DNA of 57,273 nucleotides, from positions 1-57,273 of the forward strand of contig CALGGR010000144.1 of NCBI GenBank assembly GCA_937915755.1, given 5' to 3'. A program made the translations under genes and the position numbers. Shown one piece after another: positions 1 through 8,192 of this stretch (within the stretch, counting starts at the first letter, position 1; the number at the start of each line of letters is the position of its first letter). The DNA is from an uncultured Fretibacterium sp. GTDB taxonomy: Bacteria > Synergistota > Synergistia > Synergistales > Aminobacteriaceae. The notes below the pieces were generated by a model. That model had not been told where the DNA came from. It saw only the letters and a list, made by a program, of their open reading frames with translations, and ran no database searches.

Positions 1-55
1 CTTCCGACCCCCTGCTCCCAAAGCAGGTGCGCTAACCAGACTGCGCTACGCCCCG
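1..55 (-). tRNA. tRNA-Pro (UGG), 3' end cut by window edge
   Basis: Read on the minus strand, the gene begins CGGGGCGTAGCGCAG, as in bacterial tRNA-Pro, and carries an anticodon stem of CCTGC/GCAGG around a seven-base loop with anticodon TGG. The D-arm and anticodon arm are intact. The T-arm and acceptor 3' strand lie beyond the left edge of the window. A near-consensus promoter sits just upstream. Confidence 0.93.
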
Positions 56-78
56 TTGTTCGCGTATCACGGGGAGTA

Positions 79-106
79 ATTATATCGCTAACTCCTATTT
101 TGTCAA
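79..106 (-). promoter_or_regulatory. sigma-70-type promoter of tRNA-Pro
   Basis: On the minus strand a perfect -35 box TTGACA (101-106) is followed after 16 bases by a perfect -10 box TATAAT (79-84). The tRNA starts about 24 bases past the -10 box. The -35 box overlaps the stop codon of the upstream PhzF-like gene, so the tRNA has its own promoter rather than depending on read-through from the mur cluster. Confidence 0.85.
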
Positions 107-903
107 GATTTAACGTTCGAGCTTTCTGCTTCTATAAAAATCTCTCCTTCCGAGAAAAGTGCTGCACTTCCAGAGATTACGACCCTTTCGCCATCGTTCT
201 CACAGTAAAGCCAGCCTCCTCTTTCCGAAGCCTGATATGCCGTGATTTTGTTTCGTCCAAGAATTTTTGCCCAGTACGGCACTATATGGCAGTGTCCGGA
301 ACCGCATACAGGGTCTTCCTTGACGCCGAGTTTTGGTGCAAAGCTACGTGAAACGCAGTCTGCTTCGTCATTGCCGTGCGCTGTAATATGCAGAAGAAGC
401 CCGTCAAGTTCCTTAACCTTCTCCATGTTGGGCACGCATTCCCTCACTTCTTCCGCAGTTCTAAGTACGCAGAGAAGGTCCCGCCCCATGTATGCGCTCT
501 CAGGGACAACTCCCAATGCCTCAATGATTGCCGGAGTTACAGGGACAGGACGAAGCTCGTATGCTGGGAAGTCCATCGAGTATAGATCGTTCTTCTTCTT
601 CACAGTCAAGTCGCCGCTTATTGTCGTGAATGTGATTTTGTCAGCGTCATTGTAAAATCTCATCACTACATACGCGCTCGCAAGCGTGGCATGTCCGCAA
701 AGGTCTATTTCACCGCCGGGAGTGAACCATCGAAGATGATATTTACCTTCCTCCTTAACGATGAATGCGGTCTCGGAAAAATTATTCTCGCGTGCTACGT
801 TCATCATTAACTTTTCGTCGGGCCATGAAGTCATTACGCATATTGCAGCTTGGTTGCCCGAAAATATTTTGTCCGTGAATGCGTCCACTACATACTGTTT
901 CAT
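103..903 (-). CDS. PhzF family isomerase/epimerase-like protein
   Basis: This 266-residue protein belongs to the PhzF family, related to diaminopimelate epimerase and to the phenazine isomerase PhzF. The N-terminus (VVDAFTDKIFSGNQAAIC) has the family's opening fold, the Glu of NNFSETAF near residue 45 is the usual catalytic acid, and the pair GGEIDLCGHAT near 65-75 and KEDPVCGSGH near 195-205 mark the two symmetric halves. The substrate is unknown; most family members outside phenazine clusters have no assigned reaction. It starts one base after murG stops and is probably co-transcribed with it. A role in cell-wall precursor chemistry is suggested only by position. No start ambiguity is seen; a GGGAG ribosome site lies about ten bases upstream. 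Confidence 0.85.
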   Translation of the reverse strand: MKQYVVDAFTDKIFSGNQAAICVMTSWPDEKLMMNVARENNFSETAFIVKEEGKYHLRWFTPGGEIDLCGHATLASAYVVMRFYNDADKITFTTISGDLTVKKKNDLYSMDFPAYELRPVPVTPAIIEALGVVPESAYMGRDLLCVLRTAEEVRECVPNMEKVKELDGLLLHITAHGNDEADCVSRSFAPKLGVKEDPVCGSGHCHIVPYWAKILGRNKITAYQASERGGWLYCENDGERVVISGSAALFSEGEIFIEAESSNVKS

Positions 904-1848
904 CTATATCATCTCCCTTATAATTGCCGCCAAATTCTCCGGGCTGTCTTTCTCTGTGAAGACTCTTGCGTTTTTTGACAGCTTCACGAACTCTTCGGCG
1001 TTCTTCGACTGGTGATTGTCCATCGCGCCCGGCCATGGGATTGTGATTGTCGGAATCTCCCACTTCAGTGCTTCGGCAAGCGTAGAGCCTCCCGACCTGC
1101 ACACAAGAATATCACAAGCAGAGTAAAACGGATTCATGTCCCATTGAGGCGGGATAAAGTGTGCGTTGCCGTCATCGTGTCTTTCTTTTGCTGACAGGAA
1201 CACGAACTCGCACTCATCGCACAATTTAGCGGCTGACTTCAGGATTTCGCTCAATGGTCCGCTTCCTAATGACCCACCCGTAACACCGACAATCTTCGAG
1301 CCATCGCGCACATTAACGCCCAATAGTCTCAGTGACTCATCACGATGTATTCTCACGGGTTCGCGGACTGGTATTCCCGTGTACGTGAAATCCTTGATGC
1401 CCTCGCAGACTGGCCAGCCCGTTATTATTTTCGTGCCCATCTTGGAGGCTATTCTTGCGACTCGTCCGGCTACTGTGTTCTGTTCGTGGAGAGTTACAGG
1501 TATTCCCTTAACTTTTGCGACAATCAGCGGGGCAAATGATATGTATCCCCCGAAAAGATATATTCGGTCAGGCTTGAAGTCCTTGACGTATTTCCATGTC
1601 TGACGTAATGACCTGATTACATCGAGAAGGCGTGTTAGAATTTTTGCGGGCGATTTCGTTCCCATTGGAGACCCCGATAACGGAAGTATAACCGGCTCAA
1701 TCCCTGATGAATGATATATTTCTCCCTCAAGTTTACGCGCACCGCATACCCATGAAACCGTGTCGCCCTTTTCCTGAAGTCCCTTCCCGAAAACTACAGC
1801 CGGGAATATATGGCCTCCCGTTCCGCCTGATGCTATTAGTATTCTCAT
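904..1848 (-). CDS. murG: MurG, lipid II-forming GlcNAc transferase
   Basis: MurG transfers N-acetylglucosamine from UDP-GlcNAc to lipid I on the inner face of the cytoplasmic membrane, making lipid II. The GT-B fold hallmarks are visible: the glycine-rich GGTGGH loop at residues 8-13, LHEQN near 118, GGSLGSG near 190 and the donor-site region SGGSTLAEAL followed by PWPGAMDNHQ near 255-280. At 314 residues it is shorter than the usual 350-360, with compact linkers and an abrupt C-terminus (IIREMI). It overlaps the end of ftsW by four bases (ATGA type) and directly abuts the PhzF-like gene. All expected motifs are present, so the protein is probably functional despite its length. Confidence 0.95.
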   Translation of the reverse strand: MRILIASGGTGGHIFPAVVFGKGLQEKGDTVSWVCGARKLEGEIYHSSGIEPVILPLSGSPMGTKSPAKILTRLLDVIRSLRQTWKYVKDFKPDRIYLFGGYISFAPLIVAKVKGIPVTLHEQNTVAGRVARIASKMGTKIITGWPVCEGIKDFTYTGIPVREPVRIHRDESLRLLGVNVRDGSKIVGVTGGSLGSGPLSEILKSAAKLCDECEFVFLSAKERHDDGNAHFIPPQWDMNPFYSACDILVCRSGGSTLAEALKWEIPTITIPWPGAMDNHQSKNAEEFVKLSKNARVFTEKDSPENLAAIIREMI

Positions 1849-2921
1849 TCTTCCTGTTTATTCTCCATCTTTATCGACATCAATAATCCCACTTTTGCCC
1901 ACATGAACATCATCGAGCTTCCTCCCGCGCTGAGAAACGGCATCGGGATTCCTGTCAGCGGCATCAACTTTGTTACCCCCGCAACGTTCACGAACATCGG
2001 GAAAATCACAGAGGCCGTAAGCCCAAGTGCAAGCGATTTCGTGAAAGGAGTTTTTGCGTCGCGGTAAATGTAATATACCCGCCACGTCCACAGCGCATAG
2101 AGTATCAGCAAGAACATAGTCCCAACAAGCCCGAACTCCTCGCCAATCGCAGGGAATATATAGTCTGTGTCAGCCTCCGGGAGATAGCGTTCCTCCTGAA
2201 GTCCTTTGCCTATTCCGACTCCTGTCAGTGAACCGTTAGCGAATGCAACAAGTCCCTGTATTATCTGGAAGCCCGTGTTTGTAGGGTCAGACCAAGGGTC
2301 CCAGAAAGCATTGAAGCGTCGCATTCTGTATGGCGCAATCATAATCAGCACGACGACCGCAGCAAATCCCAAGATTACCCCCCATACTGGATACTTCCAG
2401 CCTCTCCGCTCAATGTGCATTACGAAGCATATTGCTGTTACGATGATTGTTCCGCCTAAGTTCGGCTGAAGCATTAAGGGTATTCCCATCATCAATATAA
2501 CTGTCAGTGTCGGGCGTATGAATGACTGGAAATTTCCACGCGTGTTAAGGCTGTCCTCGTCGGTTAGTCTGTCGGCCATGAATATTGGGACGGCCAGTAA
2601 CGCAAATTCAAGCGGCTGAAATCGAAGCACACCAAGACTCAGCCACCTTCTCGCGCCTCCGACCTTTATTCCTATTCCCGGTATCGCCGTGATTACGAGG
2701 AGGAAGAATGCGAGTGCGAAAAGTTTTCCGCTGTTCTTTCTCACGGAGGAGCTTGACCACGCGAGGCATATCATCATCAAGGTCAGCCCCAGCCCTATGA
2801 ACTGAAACTGTTTGAGGGGTGCCATGTAAGGATTTCCTCCGGCCATGCTGTTACGGAGTGAGAGGGAGGAAATCATCACAAGACCACACCCGCTTAGTAT
2901 CAACGGTATTATTATTTCCAT
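1845..2921 (-). CDS. ftsW: FtsW/RodA/SpoVE family (SEDS) peptidoglycan glycosyltransferase
   Basis: This 358-residue integral membrane protein has the SEDS family pattern of about ten transmembrane helices. Recognisable landmarks are GGARRWLSLG near residue 90, QPLEFALL, QPNLGGT near 155, GIGKGLQEERYLPEADTDYIFPAIGEEFG in the large periplasmic loop (with the family's conserved acidic residues), and the C-terminal GIPMPFLSAGGSSM. SEDS proteins polymerise lipid II during division or elongation together with a class B penicillin-binding protein. Its place between murD and murG is the classic dcw-cluster position of ftsW, which favours FtsW over RodA. Spacing to murD is one base, and it overlaps murG by four. 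Confidence 0.95.
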   Translation of the reverse strand: MEIIIPLILSGCGLVMISSLSLRNSMAGGNPYMAPLKQFQFIGLGLTLMMICLAWSSSSVRKNSGKLFALAFFLLVITAIPGIGIKVGGARRWLSLGVLRFQPLEFALLAVPIFMADRLTDEDSLNTRGNFQSFIRPTLTVILMMGIPLMLQPNLGGTIIVTAICFVMHIERRGWKYPVWGVILGFAAVVVLIMIAPYRMRRFNAFWDPWSDPTNTGFQIIQGLVAFANGSLTGVGIGKGLQEERYLPEADTDYIFPAIGEEFGLVGTMFLLILYALWTWRVYYIYRDAKTPFTKSLALGLTASVIFPMFVNVAGVTKLMPLTGIPMPFLSAGGSSMMFMWAKVGLLMSIKMENKQEE

Positions 2922-2922
2922 A

Positions 2923-4269
2923 TTATGACGCTGACTCTATCTTCTCGCGGACGATTTTGCAGAAGTGTTCACCGCGCGCTTTGTAGGACTTATACATGTC
3001 CCAGCTTGTGCAGGCCGGCGAAAGCAAAACGACCATTCCGGGCTTTGCGAGGCTCTGAGAGATGCTGACGGCTTCCTCCATCGTTTTTGCACGGCGGAAA
3101 TTCACGAAACCCTCACGCTCCAATGCTGCCTGAATCTTCCCGGCTTCCTCGCCAATTAGTACAGCGTAATCACATTCAGACTTCACGGCTTCAGCAAGTG
3201 GGGTATAATCCTCGCCCTTCCCCTGACCTCCGAGAATGATTACTTTTCGGCCTTTTATGCACTTCATGGCCGTAATTGTTGCGGCAACGTTAGTCCCTTT
3301 GCTGTCGTCGATGTATTGAACGCCGTCAAGAGTCCCTGCGTCCTCGCATCTGTGCGGCAACGGCCTGAATCCCTCAAGCAAAAATTTCACCCTTCCCTCA
3401 ATCTCAACGCCCAAGAGTTTCACAGCGCAGAGGGACATTGCGACGTTCTCAAGGTTGTGAGTGCCGATTAGAGTTGTATCATCGTAACGGAATAGCCTCG
3501 TCGTCTCACCGTTGAGAGTCAATATTGCCTCATTGTCGGACATCGTGATATAGCCCGCTGTGTCATGCTCTGGTTTCGAGTTCCACGTGAGGACGATGAT
3601 TTTCCCTGACGGTTTGAGAGTGTCATAATCCCTGTCTTGAATGATGCCCAAGCCTTCGGGGTCTCGGAGTTTGAGTACGCGGGATTTTGCCTCGACGTAT
3701 GCCTCATAGCTTCCGTGCCAGTCAATATGGTCGGGCGCAAGGTTGGTGATTACTGCGACTTTCGCCCTGAGATTCTTTGTTGCCCTCGCAAGCTGGAAAC
3801 TTGAAAGTTCAAGGACAACCGCGTCAAAATCTTCCTGAGTGAATCTTGCTGACGCTGTTCCGAGATTTCCGCCCGTCCCTGCTTTCAGTCCAGCCCTAGC
3901 GAGTATGTGGCCCGTGAGAGAGGTTACTGTGCTTTTGCCGTTGCTGCCCGTGACGCAGACGAGGTTACTGGTTCTTATGTGCGGGAGAACGAAATCTAGC
4001 TCGCCCGTCAGAGTGAGGCCGAGAGATTCTGCCTTCCTTAGAATTTCTGACTGTGGCGGGATTCCTGAGCTGATTAGAATCTCGTCGCTCTCGAAAACTT
4101 TGGGGCTGTGTCCTTCCTCGTAAGCAATATTATTCTGAGCGAAAAGCGATTTTGCTTCGGGGGTTATGGATTTCATTTCCGACACGAAGACTTCATATCC
4201 TAGATTGTGCGCGAGAAGTGCCAAGCCTTGACCGCTCACTCCTGCTCCTATAACTGAGACTTTCTGCAT
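2923..4269 (-). CDS. murD: MurD, UDP-MurNAc-L-Ala:D-Glu ligase
   Basis: MurD adds D-glutamate to UDP-N-acetylmuramoyl-L-alanine in the cytoplasm, using ATP. The 448-residue length is normal. Visible motifs are the N-terminal dinucleotide-like VIGAGVSGQGLA, the P-loop TGSNGKSTVTSL near residue 108, NLAPDHIDWHGSYEAY near 178 (metal and substrate residues), LPHRCED and DDSKGTNVAAT near 300-320, and LSPACTSWDMYKSYKARGEHF near the C-terminus. It is the first gene of the minus-strand cell-wall group murD-ftsW-murG, with a GGAGG ribosome site just upstream. The region upstream of it on the minus strand (4270-4580) carries no other gene, so the group's promoter probably lies there. Confidence 0.97.
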   Translation of the reverse strand: MQKVSVIGAGVSGQGLALLAHNLGYEVFVSEMKSITPEAKSLFAQNNIAYEEGHSPKVFESDEILISSGIPPQSEILRKAESLGLTLTGELDFVLPHIRTSNLVCVTGSNGKSTVTSLTGHILARAGLKAGTGGNLGTASARFTQEDFDAVVLELSSFQLARATKNLRAKVAVITNLAPDHIDWHGSYEAYVEAKSRVLKLRDPEGLGIIQDRDYDTLKPSGKIIVLTWNSKPEHDTAGYITMSDNEAILTLNGETTRLFRYDDTTLIGTHNLENVAMSLCAVKLLGVEIEGRVKFLLEGFRPLPHRCEDAGTLDGVQYIDDSKGTNVAATITAMKCIKGRKVIILGGQGKGEDYTPLAEAVKSECDYAVLIGEEAGKIQAALEREGFVNFRRAKTMEEAVSISQSLAKPGMVVLLSPACTSWDMYKSYKARGEHFCKIVREKIESAS

Positions 4270-4339
4270 ATTATACCTCCTGAAATATTTTCATCAAATA
4301 AGGCGTAGTATAGTATAATACTTTCGCGCGTTAGTCGTT

Positions 4340-4524
4340 CCGCGTTATCAAAAACGTAGAAAGTAATGTTGTGTCCTATTTAGGGCTATACAGTAGGGGC
4401 GGACTGGCCACGCCTTTAAGAATAAGGGTATTCTGAGGTGGAAGTAATCAGTGCTCAGACTTTAGGCCATATATCAAACTTCTTACGAACCCCTATGGGG
4501 AGGCTCAGAGTGCAAGGACTGATT
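4340..4524 (+). other. Structured intergenic block; possible TnpB-type element relic or small RNA
   Basis: No gene fits the 314 bases between murD and the next gene, but the strand is rich in stems. AGAATA/TATTCT (4429-4444 area) forms a tight hairpin flanked by CCAC and GTGG. AATCAGT (4446-4452) pairs perfectly with ACTGATT (4518-4524) and encloses an imperfect stem of ACTTTAGGCC (4459-4468) with GGCTCAGAGT (4502-4511) and the apical hairpin CCCC-TAT-GGGG. The stretch GAACCCC...GGGGAGGCTCA resembles the right-end hairpin of IS605-family TnpB elements, which overlaps the 3' end of their guide RNA. A stand-alone small RNA (for example of 6S shape) is the alternative. No TnpB coding sequence remains. 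Confidence 0.35.
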
Positions 4525-4583
4525 GACGCGCATTAAACGGCCGAATAAAATTAACGTAACTATCATCTTGAAGGGAATGACGA

Positions 4584-5768
4584 ATTATATTCAGACCGTT
4601 TAACTTATTGCTTCCTGATGTTGACGACCTTTCACGCTGGGCCGTAATAGCCTGCGATCAGTTCACCTCACAGCCCGATTACTGGGAAAAAGTGAAGGAT
4701 TACGCCGACGATTCACCCTCAGCATATAACCTCATACTCCCCGAAGCTCATCTTACTGATGACAACGCCGAAGCCATAACGAAAATCAATTCGGCCATGA
4801 ATGATTACTTGTCGCAAAACATTTTCAAAGAGTACAAGAATGTTTATGTCTACGTTGAGCGCGAAATGTTAGACGGTTCGACAAGGCGCGGAATCGTCGG
4901 AGTGATTGACCTTGAGGAGTACGACTACAAACCCGGAACTTCCCCATTGATACGCGCAACAGAGGAGACCGTCAAAGAGCGAATCCCTCCGCGAAAATCA
5001 ATCCGTCAGAATGCACCGCTTGAACTTTCGCACGTGATACTCCTATGCGATGACGAGAAGCACGAAATTATTGAGCCTCTCACTTTCGCAAAGCACTCAA
5101 TGACGAAGCTCTACGATTTCAACCTCATGTTAGACGGCGGACACATACGTGGCTGGATTGTTCGCGGGGACAATCGAAGGGCACTCAATATGCGTATCGA
5201 CTCATACATCAAGCGCAAAAGCAAAGATTTATCCCTAGTCTTCGCGGTTGGTGATGGCAATCATTCACTCGCGGCGGCTAAAACATGCTACGAGGAAGGA
5301 TACACTTCACGTTACGCGATGGTTGAGCTTGAGAATATCCACGATGAAGCCCTGAAGTTCGAGCCAATTCACAGAATCGTCAAGGACGTTGAGCCTGAGA
5401 CTTTCATCGCAGAGCTTGAAGGAAGCATCTGCAACGACGGTGATACATGGCCGCTGAAATATTACATCGGCGAAAATTCGGGAACAATCAACATCAGCAA
5501 GTCAAAAGGAGCGTCGCCGTTAATCGTCCTACAGAAATATCTCGACGAAAAGGAATGCAGCATCGACTATATCCACGACATTGAAGCATTGCGTGAACTG
5601 TCGAAAGAAGCGGGCTGTATTGGTTTCGAGATGCCCGTGTTCGACGAGAGTGCAAAACGTGATTTCTTCCGCGTAATATCAGAGTCTGGAGTGCTTCCCC
5701 GAAAGACCTTCTCGATGGGACACGCGACAGAGAAGAGATATTACCTTGAGGCGAGGAAGATACAATAA
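4584..5768 (+). CDS. DUF1015 family protein, possible ATT start
   Basis: This belongs to the DUF1015 family; some members have been linked to serine kinase-like activity, but no function can be assigned here. The protein holds the family motifs WAVIACDQFTSQPDYW near the N-terminus, FAVGDGNHSLAAAKTCYE near residue 215 and YAMVELENIHDEAL. The first conventional start is TTG at 4608 (386 residues), but the reading frame stays open upstream and encodes IFRPFNLL, which matches the usual opening of the family before LLP. That extension would need the ATT at 4584, seven bases after the ribosome site AAGGGA (4571-4576). The nearby ATG at 4577 is in another frame and ends after eight codons. It is followed by the EamA gene with a one-base overlap. 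Confidence 0.85.
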   Translation: MIFRPFNLLLPDVDDLSRWAVIACDQFTSQPDYWEKVKDYADDSPSAYNLILPEAHLTDDNAEAITKINSAMNDYLSQNIFKEYKNVYVYVEREMLDGSTRRGIVGVIDLEEYDYKPGTSPLIRATEETVKERIPPRKSIRQNAPLELSHVILLCDDEKHEIIEPLTFAKHSMTKLYDFNLMLDGGHIRGWIVRGDNRRALNMRIDSYIKRKSKDLSLVFAVGDGNHSLAAAKTCYEEGYTSRYAMVELENIHDEALKFEPIHRIVKDVEPETFIAELEGSICNDGDTWPLKYYIGENSGTINISKSKGASPLIVLQKYLDEKECSIDYIHDIEALRELSKEAGCIGFEMPVFDESAKRDFFRVISESGVLPRKTFSMGHATEKRYYLEARKIQ

Positions 5769-6625
5769 TGCTTGCTGACTTAGGGCTTCTATACTGCGCG
5801 ATGTTCTGGGGGTTCACGTTCCCAACGATGAAAATTCTCGTCGGAATTTACCCCGTCTGCTGGCTGTTGTTCCTGAGATTTTCCGTCAGCTCAGTAATAA
5901 TATACGTGTTCTTTCACAAGAGAATCAACGAGGAATTTCACAAAGTCTTCAAGGGCGGGGCAATAATAGGCTTCCTCCTTTTCCTCGCAATAACAACTCA
6001 GACAATCGGCCTCAGATACATAGGCGGAGGACGTTCGGCTTTCATTTCGGCAACATATGTATTGATGGTTCCGTTCATGATGTGGGGATTGAAGCGGGTA
6101 TTTCCGGGCTGGCTCACGATTGGCGCGGCTGTGCTTTGCGTCGCGGGAATGTATCTCCTTTCGGGGGACATCTCTGGAACTGAGGGATTCATCGGCGACA
6201 TTCTAACGATGATATGCGCGCTTACTTTCGCGGTTCAGGTCATAGCGATTAGCCGTTACGCTTCGGAGAATGACCCCGTTGCGTTGAGCTTCGTTGAGTT
6301 CGTTACGTTTGCGGTGTTGGCGTTCATGTCGTCAGCAATCTTCGAGACTCCCGCCGAATATCTCAGCAATAACGGGCTTGTCGCTCTTATATTCACGATA
6401 GTGTTTGCGACATTCGGGTGCTACATGATTCAGATAATCGCGCAGAAATACGCCGAGCCTTCACACGCAACAATCATTATGAGCCTTGAGTCGGTATTCG
6501 GCCTCGTTGCAAGCATAATATTTCTCGGTGAGACCGTAACAGTAAGAATGCTCTCAGGCTGTGCGCTGATATTCGTTGCTGTGATTGTGTCTGAATTGTC
6601 GCCGTTCTTGAAGAAGGGAAGATGA
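5768..6625 (+). CDS. EamA/DMT superfamily transporter
   Basis: A 285-residue integral membrane protein with about ten hydrophobic helices in two repeated halves, as in the EamA (DUF6) drug/metabolite transporter superfamily. The first half has the family's WGFTFPTMKI and RFSVSSVI, the second ends with SLESVFGLVASIIFLGETVT, a typical EamA signature. Members export amino acids, nucleosides or other small metabolites from the cytoplasm; the substrate here cannot be told. It overlaps the stop of the DUF1015 gene by one base, and the DUF3084 gene follows after seven bases, so the three are probably co-transcribed. Confidence 0.9.
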   Translation: MLADLGLLYCAMFWGFTFPTMKILVGIYPVCWLLFLRFSVSSVIIYVFFHKRINEEFHKVFKGGAIIGFLLFLAITTQTIGLRYIGGGRSAFISATYVLMVPFMMWGLKRVFPGWLTIGAAVLCVAGMYLLSGDISGTEGFIGDILTMICALTFAVQVIAISRYASENDPVALSFVEFVTFAVLAFMSSAIFETPAEYLSNNGLVALIFTIVFATFGCYMIQIIAQKYAEPSHATIIMSLESVFGLVASIIFLGETVTVRMLSGCALIFVAVIVSELSPFLKKGR

Positions 6626-6632
6626 ATCGACA

Positions 6633-7745
6633 ATGTTCCTTCGCTTCGTTGAGGATACAAATTGGCTGCCGATACTGTCGCTGATAATTGGGAGCGCGGT
6701 GCTTTCGGTTCTTGGTGATTCTGTCGGCTCAAAGTGGGGAAAGAAGCGCGTCTCAATCTTCAAGATGCGTCCAAAGAATACGAGCCGTCTCATCACTGCG
6801 CTGACTGGTGCGTTGATCGCTGTGGGGATTCTCGCGGTCATGGCCGGATTGTCTCAGGACGTTCGTACGGCGTTGTTCGGAATGAAGATATTGAATCAGC
6901 AGTTGTACGACCTTCAATTTAGGCTCACTCAGAACGAGCGGAACACCGAGCAGATGAGGGTATCGCTTGCGGAAGCGTCGGCAAGCCTTGACCTCACGGG
7001 GTTTGAGCTTGACACGATGAGGAATGACAGGGTGTTGCTTGAGCAGGAGAAACGCGAGCTTGAGGCGGCACTCCGTATAATGCGGGAAGAGTCCTCACAG
7101 CTTCGTCAGGAATTGAAGTCGCTTCGTAGTGAGGCTATAGCATTGAGCGCGAATGTCCTTCTTGGTCAGACAGCGTTCGAGGCAGGTAGCACACGCGAGG
7201 AGATTACGGCGGGATTGAACGCATTGAAGCAGCAAGTCAGGCTGAATGTATTAACGCGGATTTCCGACCAGTCATTCACGAGATTGAGGGACGTTCCCGT
7301 TGAATTTGACGCTGAGTCTGAGGAGGCGTTGACCGCAGAACTTCTCAGCGCGGATATGAGGCAGTACGTTCGCGCAATGTCGGGCGAAAATTACACGGTC
7401 GGCGAAAACTTGAGGGTCATGGTCAGGCTTGAGAACGGGCCGAGCATTCTGACATACAGGGACGGCGCGTCAGTCTACAGGAAGTTCATCGACATGTCAT
7501 CATCGAAGCAATCCCCCGAAGAAATCCTGCATATATTCCTCCGCGAGTTACGCAACAAGGCCGTGAATGACGGAATTTTGCCTGACCCTTCAACGAACAA
7601 CGTCGGAACGCTTGACGGAGAGGCATTCTTCAACGCTGTAGACCGCCTCAGCAGGATAACCGAACCCGTCATAATCTCAGCGGTTGCGTCAGGGGACATT
7701 TACACCGAAGGGCCGGTAGTGATTGATATTGATTTCGAGGAGTAG
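6633..7745 (+). CDS. DUF3084 domain protein with membrane anchor and coiled coil
   Basis: A 370-residue protein of the DUF3084 family, best known from cyanobacteria and Synergistota and functionally uncharacterised. Two hydrophobic segments lie near residues 10-28 and 53-75, flanking the basic stretch GKKRVSIFKMRPKN, which is the family signature. After FGMK comes a long heptad-rich coiled coil (about 90-170) with alternating Leu and charged residues, then a mixed alpha/beta C-terminal domain. The topology suggests an inner-membrane anchor with a large coiled-coil domain. Context (RNase H, ComF, MurJ downstream) gives no clear role. Confidence 0.85.
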   Translation: MFLRFVEDTNWLPILSLIIGSAVLSVLGDSVGSKWGKKRVSIFKMRPKNTSRLITALTGALIAVGILAVMAGLSQDVRTALFGMKILNQQLYDLQFRLTQNERNTEQMRVSLAEASASLDLTGFELDTMRNDRVLLEQEKRELEAALRIMREESSQLRQELKSLRSEAIALSANVLLGQTAFEAGSTREEITAGLNALKQQVRLNVLTRISDQSFTRLRDVPVEFDAESEEALTAELLSADMRQYVRAMSGENYTVGENLRVMVRLENGPSILTYRDGASVYRKFIDMSSSKQSPEEILHIFLRELRNKAVNDGILPDPSTNNVGTLDGEAFFNAVDRLSRITEPVIISAVASGDIYTEGPVVIDIDFEE

Positions 7746-7748
7746 GCC

Positions 7749-8192
7749 ATGAAACCACACGTGATAATCTACACAGACGGAGGAGCATCACCCAATCCCG
7801 GCAAAGGAGGCTGGGCGGCAATCCTCTATTCCCCCGAACACAACAAGGAACGCGAAATTTACGGCGGCGAGAATGACACGACCAACAACAGAATGGAGCT
7901 TACTGCGGCGATACGTGCGCTTGAGGCGTTGAAAGTACCCTGCGACGTTGACCTTCACACCGACTCGGCTTACCTTCAGAATGCCTTTGTGAAACGATGG
8001 CTCTACAACTGGAAGCGTAAGGGCTGGAAGACTTCAACGGGCGGAGATGTCCTCAACCGCGATTTATGGGAACGTCTCGACGAACTCACGAAGATCCATA
8101 ATGTAACGTGGCACTGGGTGAAGGGTCATAGTGATGACGACAGGAACAACAGATGTGATGAGCTTGTCCATATTGCGCGGGATAATCTCTAG
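7749..8192 (+). CDS. rnhA: Ribonuclease HI
   Basis: Type I RNase H cleaves the RNA strand of RNA:DNA hybrids in the cytoplasm (Okazaki primers, R-loops). The 147-residue length is typical. The four catalytic acids are present in context: Asp in YTDGGASPNPGKGGW near residue 9, Glu in NNRMELTAAIRALE near 49, Asp in LHTDSAYLQ near 72, and Asp in GHSDDDRNNRCDELV near 133, with the catalytic His in WHWVKGH. The basic handle loop region is compact (KRWLYNWKRKGWKT). It follows the DUF3084 gene by three bases and its 3' end overlaps the start of comF. Confidence 0.97.
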   Translation: MKPHVIIYTDGGASPNPGKGGWAAILYSPEHNKEREIYGGENDTTNNRMELTAAIRALEALKVPCDVDLHTDSAYLQNAFVKRWLYNWKRKGWKTSTGGDVLNRDLWERLDELTKIHNVTWHWVKGHSDDDRNNRCDELVHIARDNL

